From assembly GCA_964500895.1 (NCBI GenBank), contig CAZCQP010000033.1:1-32522 (forward strand): 32,522 nt of DNA, given 5' to 3'. Origin of the DNA: CAZCQP01 sp964500895. GTDB lineage: Bacteria; Bacillota; Clostridia; Lachnospirales; JAISER01. Below are positions 25,055-32,490 of this stretch, in pieces. Made by a program: the position numbers and the translations under genes. Below the pieces are notes generated by a model. That model saw only the letters and a list, made by a program, of their open reading frames with translations, was not told the origin of the DNA and made no database searches. How positions within the stretch are numbered: position 1 is the first letter of the stretch; each line of letters begins with the position of its first letter.

Positions 25055-25894
25055 TTACTTTTGCATTTGCTCCATGATATAACGGCCTGTGACTTCGTCC
25101 ACCACAATGGCATCAATGCGGCCGGCTTTTAAATCCATAAACACGGTGACGTAATCCGGCAATTCCACAATTTCCTTCACCGCTTCGTAAATTTCTGCTT
25201 CGGCTTTTAAGGCATCCATGGAAGCAGAACCTTTTTGTAATCCCACCCGTTTGCCTTTTAAATCTTCCTTCGTGGAGATTTTGGTGGCTTCCGTGGTGAC
25301 AATCACTTGGTTGTTCATCATGTACGCCTTTGGAATGAACATGGCGGCTTGGCGTTCTTCTGTAATGGACATGCCGTTCCACACGCAGTCAATTTTCTTG
25401 GTTGAAAGCTCCAGCTCTTTCGCCGCCCAGTCGATGGGTTGCAGCACCAGTTCTACACCCAGCCGGTTGCACACTTCTTTGGCCAGGTCGATGTCATAGC
25501 CCACAATCTCGTTGGTGGTACTGTCTCTGTAGCCCATGGGTGGGAAGTTTTCGTCCAGGCCCAGCACAAATGTGCCTCTGGTTAGCACTTCGTCTAAAGA
25601 TCCGTCGGTGGCTTGGGCTTCCGGGTTTAATAGCGGTGCGTCTGCATAATAAACGTCGGCACCAAACCATTTTTCAGAAAGCTCCGAAATGGTTCCGTCT
25701 GCAACCATCTCGTCCAGGGTGTTTTGAACCGCCATACCCAGCGCCACGTCTTCTTTGCGGAAGGCAATGCCGTATTCCTCCATACCCAGTGTGTCTTCCA
25801 GCACCACAAAGGCTGTGGGCTTTGCTGCGCAGCCAGCAAGCAAGCTTACAAGCAACATACCCGCAGCGGCCAGTTTTTTCATGTTCATCTTCAT
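25055..25894 (-). CDS. Amino-acid ABC binding lipoprotein with circularly permuted sequence
   Basis: A 279-residue binding lipoprotein: signal peptide with lipobox LAGC (Cys22), start ATG 25894 with AAGGAG upstream. The family order is shuffled. Residues about 30-83 (VVLEDTLGMEEYGIAFRKED ... DGTISELSEKWFGADV) are what normally ends such proteins. A linker of about 15 residues follows. Residues about 97-275 (DGSLDEVLTRGTFVLGLDE, FPPMGYRD, GYDIDLAKEV, LQPIDW, IDCVWNGMSIT, GKRVGLQKGSAS, MDLKAGRIDAIVVDEVTGRYI) are the usual N-terminal and middle part, and the protein stops where YGIAFRK would normally follow. All family parts are present once, so a circular permutation is more likely than a truncation. 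It should bind a polar amino acid, perhaps histidine given its leader. Confidence 0.88.
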   Translation of the reverse strand: MKMNMKKLAAAGMLLVSLLAGCAAKPTAFVVLEDTLGMEEYGIAFRKEDVALGMAVQNTLDEMVADGTISELSEKWFGADVYYADAPLLNPEAQATDGSLDEVLTRGTFVLGLDENFPPMGYRDSTTNEIVGYDIDLAKEVCNRLGVELVLQPIDWAAKELELSTKKIDCVWNGMSITEERQAAMFIPKAYMMNNQVIVTTEATKISTKEDLKGKRVGLQKGSASMDALKAEAEIYEAVKEIVELPDYVTVFMDLKAGRIDAIVVDEVTGRYIMEQMQK

Positions 25895-25920
25895 AATTTC
25901 ACTCCTTGTCCAATATACAA

Positions 25921-25955
25921 AAAACCTCCCGGAGCGTTTTGCTCCGGGAGGTTTT
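25921..25955 (-). terminator. Attenuator terminator in the leader of the amino-acid ABC operon
   Basis: A 15-bp stem: AAAACCTCCCGGAGC (25921-25935) and its exact complement at 25941-25955, five-base loop. Read on the minus strand it ends in six T. It lies between the leader peptide and the binding-protein start codon, in the correct orientation to stop transcription before the operon. A segment inside the leader-peptide gene (GCTCATCCGGGTAAGG, 26021-26006) resembles the 3' arm and could pair with the 5' arm as an antiterminator. Confidence 0.8.
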
Positions 25956-25985
25956 CATGCCGAATTTACACAGCATCCACCTGCA

Positions 25986-26069
25986 TCAAGCAAAACACCA
26001 ATAAGCCTTACCCGGATGAGCAAAGCAATGATGGTGGTTTGCATGTGCCAGCAGATTTTGAAAATTCAT
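25986..26069 (-). CDS. Histidine-rich leader peptide of a transcription attenuator
   Basis: A 27-residue frame: ATG at 26069 with GGAG ten bases upstream, stop TGA at 25988-25986. It begins MNFQNLLAHANHHHC and continues FAHPGKAYWCFA. Five His codons, three of them consecutive, resemble the run used by hisL-type leaders to sense charged tRNA-His. It is followed 31 nt later by the intrinsic terminator and then by the ABC binding-protein gene. Stalling at the His codons would be expected to favour antitermination and transporter expression. The frame and layout are seen; the histidine response is inferred. W and Y codons near the end leave an aromatic alternative. Confidence 0.7.
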   Translation of the reverse strand: MNFQNLLAHANHHHCFAHPGKAYWCFA

Positions 26070-26086
26070 ATCGTTGCAGCTCCTAT

Positions 26087-26106
26087 CGATTTAACGTGGT
26101 AAATCG
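26087..26106 (-). other. Small hairpin in the 5' leader ahead of the leader-peptide ribosome site
   Basis: CGATTTA (26087-26093) and TAAATCG (26100-26106) form a 7-bp stem with a six-base loop, immediately upstream of the GGAG of the leader peptide. It may influence initiation on the leader peptide. Confidence 0.4.
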
Positions 26107-26118
26107 TTAACTTGGCAT

Positions 26119-26148
26119 ATGGTAGCATACAGGGGCTGCATTTGTCAA
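26119..26148 (-). promoter_or_regulatory. Promoter of the amino-acid ABC operon leader
   Basis: Minus strand: TTGACA (26148-26143), 18-base spacer, TACCAT (26124-26119), a weak -10 box. The predicted start near 26112 precedes the leader peptide by about 40 nt. It lies about 30 bp after the tgt stop, with no terminator seen in between. Confidence 0.5.
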
Positions 26149-26177
26149 GCTTTATTTCGGACGCGCACACCTCGCCC

Positions 26178-27311
26178 CTACATTTTCCCTGCTTTCATAC
26201 GCAACAGGGCATCTTCTCTAAACTTCCCAAACCGGCCTTCATCCAGCGCCAACCGCATGTCTGCCATCAGGTGGTTGTAGTAATATAAATTATGGAGCAC
26301 ACACAAGCGCATGGCCAGCATTTCTTTTGCTTTAAACAAATGCCGGATGTAACCCTTGGTGTGCCGTTTACAAGCCGGGCAGCCACACCCTTCCTGAATG
26401 GGGGTATCGTCCTTTTCATACCGGGCGTTCATCAGGTTCATTTTGCCGTCTGGGGTATACACATGGCCATGGCGGCCGTTTCTGGCAGGCAGCACACAAT
26501 CGAAAAAGTCTATACCTCTGGCCACCCCTTCAATGATGTTTTCGGGGGTACCCACCCCCATCAGGTACGTGGGCTTGTTTTGGGGCAAGTATGGCACCGT
26601 TTCCTCTAAAATGCGGTACATTTCGCTGTGGGTTTCACCAACAGCCAGCCCGCCCACTGCATAGCCGTCCAAAGGCAGCTGGCTAATGGTTTTGGCATGT
26701 TCAATGCGCATGTGGGTATAGGTTCCCCCCTGGTTAATGCCAAAAAGCATTTGCTTGGGGTTTACCGCATCTTCTTTCATCTTTTCCTTTTCCATGGCCA
26801 CAATGCACCGTTGCAACCAGCGGGTGGTGCGGTTCACGGAATTGCGCATATAGTCTTCTGTGGCTGGGTAGGGGGGGCATTCATCAAAAGCCATGGCAAT
26901 GGCAGTGCCCAAGTTGGCCTGAATGGCCATGCTTTCCTCCGGGCCCATAAATATTTTGCGCCCGTCCACATGGGAGGCAAAATAAACCCCTTCTTCTTTA
27001 ATCTTGCGCAAAGCCGCCAAAGAAAACACTTGGAACCCGCCAGAATCGGACAAGGTTGGGCCGTGCCAGTCCATAAACTTGCCCACACCGCCCATTGCTT
27101 TCACAAGCCCGTCACCCGGGCGAATGTGCAAATGGTAGGTGTTCACCAACGTCACCTGGGTGTTGATGCGCTCTAAATCTTCCGCAGACAGGGCACCTTT
27201 AATGGCAGCGGCCGTGGCCACGTTCATGAACACAGGGGTTTCAATGGGGCCGTAGGGGGTTTCCAACCGCCCCCTTTTGGCGGCGCCTTCCGTCTTTTGT
27301 AATGTATACAT
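26178..27311 (-). CDS. tgt: tRNA-guanine transglycosylase Tgt
   Basis: A 377-residue enzyme that exchanges guanine 34 for the queuosine precursor preQ1 in tRNAs with GUN anticodons. Catalytic and binding residues are seen: D89 in SDSGGFQVFSL, D143 in AFDECPP, GINQGG (191-196), GGLAVGE (220-226), the nucleophile D271 in DFFDCVLPARNGRHG, and the zinc site C309-x-C311-x2-C314 with a His in the following helix (LHNLYYYNH). Length is normal. The start is ATG 27311 behind AAAGGAG. It stands alone, between the rpmE terminator and the transporter operon. Confidence 0.97.
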   Translation of the reverse strand: MYTLQKTEGAAKRGRLETPYGPIETPVFMNVATAAAIKGALSAEDLERINTQVTLVNTYHLHIRPGDGLVKAMGGVGKFMDWHGPTLSDSGGFQVFSLAALRKIKEEGVYFASHVDGRKIFMGPEESMAIQANLGTAIAMAFDECPPYPATEDYMRNSVNRTTRWLQRCIVAMEKEKMKEDAVNPKQMLFGINQGGTYTHMRIEHAKTISQLPLDGYAVGGLAVGETHSEMYRILEETVPYLPQNKPTYLMGVGTPENIIEGVARGIDFFDCVLPARNGRHGHVYTPDGKMNLMNARYEKDDTPIQEGCGCPACKRHTKGYIRHLFKAKEMLAMRLCVLHNLYYYNHLMADMRLALDEGRFGKFREDALLRMKAGKM

Positions 27312-27336
27312 GCCATACTCCTTTAATCATCACTAT

Positions 27337-27402
27337 AAAAAAATTGGGCAACCCGCTAAGGAAAGCCTTTTAAAAAGCGCTACCTTACCGATTTGCCCAA
27401 TT
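27337..27402 (-). terminator. Terminator after rpmE
   Basis: Minus strand: AATTGGGCAA (27402-27393) pairs with TTGCCCAATT (27351-27342), a perfect 10-bp stem, followed by a T run (27343-27337). The 41-nt loop contains a smaller TAAGG/CCTTA pairing. It separates rpmE from tgt. Confidence 0.75.
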
Positions 27403-27415
27403 CGGCTCTTCCATT

Positions 27416-27619
27416 TTAGTTCATGCCGTATTTCTTCTTGAACTTTTCCACACGTCCGCCAGCTTCCATTAACAGTTTCTGGCTTCCTGTGTAGAACGGA
27501 TGACATTTAGCGCAAACTTCCACGTGAATGTCTTTCTTTGTGGAGCCTGCCACAAATTCATTGCCGCAGTTGCAGCGCACTGTGGCTTGAAAATACTCAG
27601 GATGGATGCCTTCTCTCAT
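27416..27619 (-). CDS. rpmE: 50S ribosomal protein L31, zinc-binding form
   Basis: A 67-residue ribosomal protein L31. The four-cysteine zinc ribbon is intact: C16-N-C18 in VRCNCGNEF, and C36-A-K-C39 in VCAKCHPFYTGSQK. The start is ATG 27619 (MREGIHPEYF, the normal L31 opening) with GAGAGGTG upstream; a longer in-frame extension carries no family similarity. It has its own promoter and terminator. The zinc form suggests zinc-replete expression; a zinc-free paralogue is not in the window. Confidence 0.96.
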   Translation of the reverse strand: MREGIHPEYFQATVRCNCGNEFVAGSTKKDIHVEVCAKCHPFYTGSQKLLMEAGGRVEKFKKKYGMN

Positions 27620-27703
27620 CACGTTCACCTCTCTTTCTCGTTTTGCACACATTTTGGCGTGCCTTGGCAAACGGCTCGAAACTTACCGTTACGCAGTTTT
27701 TGT

Positions 27704-27732
27704 ATTATAGCACAACTTTTTTTTACTTTCAA
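27704..27732 (-). promoter_or_regulatory. rpmE promoter
   Basis: Minus strand: TTGAAA (27732-27727), 17 bases, TATAAT (27709-27704). The predicted start is about 78 nt before the rpmE start codon. Confidence 0.75.
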
Positions 27733-27764
27733 CAGTTTTTTCTGTTTTTCACAATGTCAAAAAT

Positions 27765-28085
27765 TTAACAAGGTTTAGTACGAATGCGACACCTGCGCAG
27801 CTGGCCTTCTATGTCGTGCATCACATCCGGCAAGGTAAGGGGGGTGACCGTGCACCTGGCCAGCTTTCTGGCAATATCCATCACAGTCCTGCCGCTAAGG
27901 CTGGTGATGCAGGCCGACTGAACCGCTGTTAACGTCATGGGCTTGTTCTCTTGAATGCCAAATTGTTTAATAATCACACTCCAGTTTTGTTTTCGCTTAT
28001 GGCGGCTAATGCAATACTTCAAGATAAAGGTTTGGTTGTCTTCGGTTGCAATAGAAACCTGATTCAGCAGCATATAATGTCTCAT
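27765..28085 (-). CDS. Small hypothetical protein, possibly DUF6514-like
   Basis: A 106-residue soluble protein beginning MRHYMLLNQVSIATEDNQTF at ATG 28085, with GAGGG upstream. The longer in-frame version back to 28286 reads through the promoter and operator and is rejected. The C-terminal half (SACITSLSGRTVMDIARKLARCTVTPLTLPDVMHDIEG) resembles the short Clostridial DUF6514 proteins, which share a pattern of 'leaf-like' beta start and a C-terminal PxxLxDVxxD. I am not certain of this match. There is no signal peptide or membrane segment. It follows hflX on the same strand but has its own promoter with a palindromic operator, so it is probably regulated separately. Function unknown. Confidence 0.6.
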   Translation of the reverse strand: MRHYMLLNQVSIATEDNQTFILKYCISRHKRKQNWSVIIKQFGIQENKPMTLTAVQSACITSLSGRTVMDIARKLARCTVTPLTLPDVMHDIEGQLRRCRIRTKPC

Positions 28086-28112
28086 GATTATTCCCTCTTT
28101 CTGGCACACACC

Positions 28113-28136
28113 GTTTGTATAACATGGTATACAAAC
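28113..28136. promoter_or_regulatory. Palindromic operator at the small-protein promoter
   Basis: GTTTGTATA (28113-28121), six bases, TATACAAAC (28128-28136): a perfect 9-bp inverted repeat. It abuts the -10 box and covers the predicted transcript start of the 106-residue gene, the geometry of a repressor site for a dimeric regulator of GntR or TetR type. No candidate regulator gene is adjacent. Confidence 0.65.
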
Positions 28137-28165
28137 AGTATAACCGGAAAAAGACCATCTGTAAA
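28137..28165 (-). promoter_or_regulatory. Promoter of the 106-residue gene
   Basis: Minus strand: TTTACA (28165-28160), 17 bases, TATACT (28142-28137). It lies just downstream of the hflX stop and is directly followed by the palindromic operator. Confidence 0.65.
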
Positions 28166-28206
28166 CCATTGTTTTTCGGTGCATTTCGACAGCACCGGCG
28201 TACCGA

Positions 28207-29469
28207 TTACTCAACCATATATTTTTCCAACCGCTGGGCCACAGCAGCCGGGGCATACACCACAAGGGCCGTGCCTTCATTTTCATGGGTGCAGCTTAGC
28301 ACTTCGCAGCTTTCATAAATGGCGTTTAAAGCCGCCCCGTCCGAATAAGGCACCAACAAACGCACTTCCCGGCGCAAAGTTTTTAAAACGTCCTCAATGG
28401 TTTGGGTGAGCTGTGCCATGCCTTCCCCAGAAATGGCGGAAATTTGTGCGCTTTTTTCAGCGGCAGGGTTTACAGGTAGCGGTTTTTCCACAGGGCCGTC
28501 CATTTTATTAAACACGGTAATGGCAGGTTTATCCAAACAATCCAAGTCTTTTAAGGTGTGGTTCACCACGTCAATGTGGTGTTGGCGCATGGGGCTTTGG
28601 GCATCCACCACATGGAGCAGCACGTCCGCATGGGCCAGTTCTTCTAAAGTAGCCCGAAACGCTTGAATCAAGTGGTGGGGCAGTTTTTGAATAAAACCTA
28701 CCGTGTCTGCCAGCAAAATGACAGAGCCCCCCGGCAACGTCACTTTGCGCATCACGGTATCTAGGGTGGCAAACAGCTTGTCCTCGGCCAGAACCCCAGC
28801 CCCAGACAACACGTTTAACAGCGTGGATTTTCCCGCATTGGTATACCCCACCAAAGACACCACAGGAATGGCGTTTTTCTTCCGTTTTTCTCGCAACAGT
28901 TGCCGGTGGGTTTTTAATTCTGCCAAATCCCGGTTCAGTTCGTGCATCCGGGTTTGAATGTGCCGCCGGTCTGTTTCCAGCTTCTTTTCCCCTGGGCCTC
29001 TGGTGCCTATGCCGCCCCCTTGCCGGGAAAGCTGCTTGCCCAGCCCGGTTAAATGAGACATGCTGTACTTCAGCTGGGCCAGCTCCACTTGCAGCTTGCC
29101 TTCCGCCGTAACTGCCCGCTGGGCAAAAATATCTAAAATAATGGTGGTGCGGTCCATCACTTTCACGTCATCGCCCAAGGCTTCCATTAAGTTTTTCTGG
29201 GCCTTGCCGGACAGTTCATCGTCGCAAACCACTCCGGTGGCGTTGGTGAGGCTAATGAGGTCTGTCAATTCTAAAAGCTTTCCCTTGCCCACGTAATGCC
29301 CCGGGTGTATGTGCTCCCGCTTTTGAATGAGCCGCCCAACGGCTTCCCCCCCAGAAGTGCGAATAAGTTCCGCCAGCTCGTCCAGGCTTTCTTCGGCAGA
29401 AATGCCGGCATCCCCTTGGTCTACGGCCACCATCACAAAGCGTTCGGTGGTATCTGTTGTATCGTACAT
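28207..29469 (-). CDS. hflX: Ribosome-associated GTPase HflX
   Basis: A 420-residue HflX-type GTPase that binds 50S subunits and rescues stalled or stressed ribosomes. The N-terminal glycine-rich domain contains HPGHYVGKGKLLEL and the family marker TGLGKQLSRQGGGIGTRGPGE (about 141-161). GTPase motifs: G1 GYTNAGKS (208-215), G3 DTVGF (255-259), G4 NKMD (321-324), and switch region TLDTVMRKV. Length is normal. The start is ATG 29469 with AAGGAG upstream; the gene begins 12 bp after the cardiolipin synthase stop, so the two are probably co-transcribed. Confidence 0.96.
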   Translation of the reverse strand: MYDTTDTTERFVMVAVDQGDAGISAEESLDELAELIRTSGGEAVGRLIQKREHIHPGHYVGKGKLLELTDLISLTNATGVVCDDELSGKAQKNLMEALGDDVKVMDRTTIILDIFAQRAVTAEGKLQVELAQLKYSMSHLTGLGKQLSRQGGGIGTRGPGEKKLETDRRHIQTRMHELNRDLAELKTHRQLLREKRKKNAIPVVSLVGYTNAGKSTLLNVLSGAGVLAEDKLFATLDTVMRKVTLPGGSVILLADTVGFIQKLPHHLIQAFRATLEELAHADVLLHVVDAQSPMRQHHIDVVNHTLKDLDCLDKPAITVFNKMDGPVEKPLPVNPAAEKSAQISAISGEGMAQLTQTIEDVLKTLRREVRLLVPYSDGAALNAIYESCEVLSCTHENEGTALVVYAPAAVAQRLEKYMVE

Positions 29470-29481
29470 AATGTTCTCCTT

Positions 29482-30954
29482 CTATAAAATCGGTGCCAGC
29501 AACCGGGACACAGATTCCTTAATTTTAGTCATGTTTCCCCGGCGTTCATACCAGGCCATGTCAATGACGCTGCAATCCTCCAGGTCTTTTAAAAACTGGG
29601 CTTCCAACACTTGGGTGGTTTCTGAGCTGTATATGAAAGCATTTACTTCAAAGTTCAGCTTAAAGCTGCGCACGTCCATGTTTGCCGTGCCCACAGAAGC
29701 CACCAGCCCGTCCACCATTAATATTTTGCTGTGGACAAACCCTTTTTCATACTGGTAGCATTTCACACCGGCCTTTAACAGTTCCCCCAAATAAGACAAA
29801 GCCGCCCAGTACACAAAGGGGTGGTCTGGGTGCGCAGGAATGATGATGCGCACGTCTATGCCGGAAAGGGCGGCCACCCGAATGGCCTCCAGTACGCTGT
29901 CATCCGGCACAAAATAAGGGCTTTGGATGTATACGGACTTGTTGGCTTCCCCAATCATTTTGGCATAACCGTACTGGATGGAGTGCCAGGTGGTGTCCGG
30001 CCCGCTGGATACCGTTTGAATACCGGTGCTTCCATAAGTTTTGGTGATGGGTGGGAAATATTCTGGGGACATGGGCATAGGGGTTTTGGCGGAAAAGTTC
30101 CAGTCCATCATAAACCGCAAGTTCATTTGCCCGGCGGCTTCCCCTTCCACCCGCAGGTGGCAGTCCCGCCAATAGCCGAACCGCTTGGAAAGCCCTAAGT
30201 ATTCATCCGCCATGTTCAGCCCGCCCACGTAGCCAATGTCACCGTCTATAATGGCCAGCTTCCGGTGGTTTCTAAAGTTCAGCCGCACCAATTGAGGGGG
30301 CAGAAAAATGGCCAGCTGCCCCCCCGCATCCGTGAGCGGCTTAAACAGGCTTTTGTTAGTGGTGGCACACCCCATGCCGTCAATGAGAAACCGCACAGTT
30401 ACCCCTTGGGCTGCTTTTTTGGCCAAAGCCGCCACCACCGCCTTGCCGCAGCCATCGTTGCGCACAATGTAATATTGCAGGTGAATGAAGGACTTGGCGT
30501 TTTCGATGTCTTTTAAAAGGGTCGCATACTTGGCATCCCCCTCATGGAACACAGACACGGCGTTGTTTTCGCTGTACGCCCCTTGGCCGGATACCAGGTT
30601 TAAATAGACCATGTCGTCAAAATGTTCCGCGCCGGCCACCTGCAAAATGTTTTTGCGGCTTAATACATCCATTTGGTCGTTAAAAAAGGCGGTTTTGTTT
30701 ACGTCCAGCTGCAAGTAGCCGTCGTAATGCTTTTCGTCCTTTTTAGCCTTTTGCGCAAATACCCGGTGGCGGCGGCCTTCATAACCCAGGGTTAGGTAAA
30801 TGATGAACCCAAAGTATGGCAGCAGGTAAGACACCATCAGCCAGGCCCAGGTTACCGCAGGGTTTTTCCGCTCTGAAAACACAATAACCACCGCAAAAAG
30901 CACGTTCACCACCAGCAGCAAGTCCGACAACAGCTTTATAAAATCTCCTAGCAC
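29482..30954 (-). CDS. cls: Cardiolipin synthase (phospholipase D family)
   Basis: A phosphatidyltransferase that condenses phosphatidylglycerol to cardiolipin at the membrane. Two N-terminal membrane helices (about residues 13-33 and 40-62 counted from the ATG) are followed by two HKD motifs: HRKLAIIDGD (His235, Lys237, Asp242) with YVGGLNMADEYLG, and HSKILMVDG (His413, Lys415, Asp420) with VGTANMDVRSFKLNFE. Both are complete. The GTG at 30954 is preferred as start, because GAGGAG lies seven bases upstream. The ATG at 30969 has no ribosome site and would add five residues. About 490 residues, the normal length. Confidence 0.95.
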   Translation of the reverse strand: MLGDFIKLLSDLLLVVNVLFAVVIVFSERKNPAVTWAWLMVSYLLPYFGFIIYLTLGYEGRRHRVFAQKAKKDEKHYDGYLQLDVNKTAFFNDQMDVLSRKNILQVAGAEHFDDMVYLNLVSGQGAYSENNAVSVFHEGDAKYATLLKDIENAKSFIHLQYYIVRNDGCGKAVVAALAKKAAQGVTVRFLIDGMGCATTNKSLFKPLTDAGGQLAIFLPPQLVRLNFRNHRKLAIIDGDIGYVGGLNMADEYLGLSKRFGYWRDCHLRVEGEAAGQMNLRFMMDWNFSAKTPMPMSPEYFPPITKTYGSTGIQTVSSGPDTTWHSIQYGYAKMIGEANKSVYIQSPYFVPDDSVLEAIRVAALSGIDVRIIIPAHPDHPFVYWAALSYLGELLKAGVKCYQYEKGFVHSKILMVDGLVASVGTANMDVRSFKLNFEVNAFIYSSETTQVLEAQFLKDLEDCSVIDMAWYERRGNMTKIKESVSRLLAPIL

Positions 30955-30993
30955 CGAATCACTCCTCATGCACCATGGGCAATCTATTGGGTT

Positions 30994-31021
30994 ATTATAC
31001 CACGGTTTGTCTAAATTACAA
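30994..31021 (-). promoter_or_regulatory. Promoter of cls-hflX
   Basis: Minus strand: TTGTAA (31021-31016), 16 bases, TATAAT (30999-30994). It gives a short leader of about 35 nt before the cls start. Confidence 0.65.
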
Positions 31022-31173
31022 AAGCAGTTTGCAAAAAAGGGTACAGGGCTGGTTTACGTTTGTCTATAGCAAAAACATTTACCTACAATTTACAAATTGC
31101 ACCTTAAATCCTTTACAAAGCTCCTGTATGCTTTTTGAGTAATCAAAAATTATACATATTCAGGAGGCAACCC

Positions 31174-32298
31174 ATGAAAAACTTTATTGCCCCTCTTTTG
31201 GCGGCAACATTAGCACTTTCGGCCATGACCGGCTGTGTTTCTAAGCAAGAGCCTGCCCCTTCGGCCACGCCCACTGCTGAAACCCCAAGCCAAGAAGCCC
31301 CATCTGCGCCGCCACAAATGGCCACACTGGATGAAAAAACGTTAAACATTTACACCGCATTGGAAGACGACCAAATCACCGACTATTTAGAAGGTTTTAA
31401 ACAAAAGTATCCAGACATTAACATTAACATCACCAGAGACTCCACCGGCATTGTCACCGCCAAGTTGCTGGCGGAAAAAGACAACCCACAAGCAGACGTG
31501 GTGTGGGGGCTTTCCGCAGCCAGTTTGCTGGTGCTTAAATCCAACGACATGCTAGAGCCCTATGCACCGGTAGGGGTTGACCGGGTATTACCAGAATTTA
31601 AAGATGCAGCCAATCCGCCCTCTTGGGTAGGCATTGACGCCTGGGAAACCGCTTTTCTGGTAAACAAAGATGTATTGGCTGCCAACGGCATTGATAAAGT
31701 GCCCCAAAGCTATGAAGACTTGTTAGACCCGGCATACAAAGGGTTGATTGCCATGCCTAACCCGGCATCCTCCGGCACAGGTACATTAACTGTAAATGGT
31801 ATTTTAAGCTTGATGGGTGAAGAAAAAGGCTGGGAATATTTAGACAAACTGAATGAGAATATGGCTGTATATCTACACTCCGGCTCTGCACCTGCCAAAA
31901 ACACAGCCACCGGTGAATACGGCATCGGCATTTCCTTTGGCTACCGCTGCATTAAATCTGGTAAGGATTTAGGTGATATGGGCGTTGTGGTGTTTCCGTC
32001 CGAAGGCTCCGGCTGGGATGTGGAAGCCAACGCATTAGTGAAAAAGGCAGACGGCACCAAAGACATTTCCAAAAAGTTTTTAGACTGGGCCATCACCGAT
32101 GAAGCCATGGCCAAATACGCCACCAGCTACCCCATGATTGCCACAGGCATTGGCGACAACATTCCTGAAGGTTATGCAGTAAACCCGGTGGACCAACTGA
32201 TTAAAACCGTAGACCTGCAATGGTGCGCAGACAACAGAGACCGCATTTTAGACGAATGGACCAAGCGCTACGATGGCAAAAGCGCACCAAAATCTTAG
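31174..32298 (+). CDS. ABC binding lipoprotein of the iron / 2-aminoethylphosphonate type
   Basis: A 374-residue type II binding lipoprotein of the Fe(III)/phosphonate group (FbpA/PhnS-like). The signal peptide ends in lipobox MTGC (Cys21), followed by a Pro/Ala/Thr/Glu-rich tether to about residue 50. The core has LNIYTALEDDQITDYLEGFKQKYP, PQADVVWGLSAASLLVLK, GIDAWETAFLVNKDVL, YEDLLDPAYKGLIAMPNPASSGTG and the later VVFPSEGSGWDVEANALVKKA. The paired tyrosines that bind iron in FbpA proteins are not obvious, so a phosphonate or other anion may be the ligand. The start is ATG 31174 behind AGGAGG; an in-frame start at 31135 is not supported. A further gene begins downstream, probably transporter-related. 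Confidence 0.85.
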   Translation: MKNFIAPLLAATLALSAMTGCVSKQEPAPSATPTAETPSQEAPSAPPQMATLDEKTLNIYTALEDDQITDYLEGFKQKYPDININITRDSTGIVTAKLLAEKDNPQADVVWGLSAASLLVLKSNDMLEPYAPVGVDRVLPEFKDAANPPSWVGIDAWETAFLVNKDVLAANGIDKVPQSYEDLLDPAYKGLIAMPNPASSGTGTLTVNGILSLMGEEKGWEYLDKLNENMAVYLHSGSAPAKNTATGEYGIGISFGYRCIKSGKDLGDMGVVVFPSEGSGWDVEANALVKKADGTKDISKKFLDWAITDEAMAKYATSYPMIATGIGDNIPEGYAVNPVDQLIKTVDLQWCADNRDRILDEWTKRYDGKSAPKS

Positions 32299-32319
32299 AA
32301 GCTGTATTTAATAATGGGT

Positions 32320-32436
32320 TGCCTGAATTTGAGAAAGCGATTTTTCGCCAGTCTAGGCGTGGCGGCGAAGGCATAATAAAAAAATTATGTCAAGCCGCCA
32401 CAACAAAGAATGGCGGAATAATCGCTCTCAAAGGCA
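32320..32436. repeat. 117-bp palindromic element (MITE-like) between transporter genes
   Basis: The outer arms (about 32320-32349 and 32412-32436) are imperfect inverted repeats: TGCCTGAATTTGAGAAAGCG against the reverse complement of CGCTCTCAAAGGCA, and continuing. Inside, GTGGCGGC (32359-32366) pairs perfectly with GCCGCCAC (32394-32401), and CATAAT pairs with ATTATG around an A run. The nested arrangement folds as one long cruciform. It resembles a small non-autonomous palindromic element, or a structured intercistronic RNA. Confidence 0.6.
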
Positions 32437-32490
32437 GGTGACAGCTTATTGAATACAGGTTCTTAACTAAAACAATTGGGGGAGAAAACC

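Noticed and set aside
25251..25949. Long open frames opposite the transporter, cas3 and tgt genes
   Set aside because: They are mirror frames of well-supported genes, with no ribosome sites or family features.
27337..27402. The rpmE-tgt hairpin as a riboswitch (for example preQ1, given tgt)
   Set aside because: The structure is a single long stem ending in a T run directly after rpmE. I see no preQ1 aptamer pattern, and the tgt ribosome site is unobstructed.
28012..28022. A second match to the mini-CRISPR seed (AAGTATTG on the minus strand)
   Set aside because: It covers only seven of eight seed bases, lies inside the small-protein gene and lacks a good PAM.
28086..28286. N-terminal extension of the small protein to 28286
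   Set aside because: It would run through the promoter, the palindromic operator and the end of hflX; ATG 28085 has the ribosome site.
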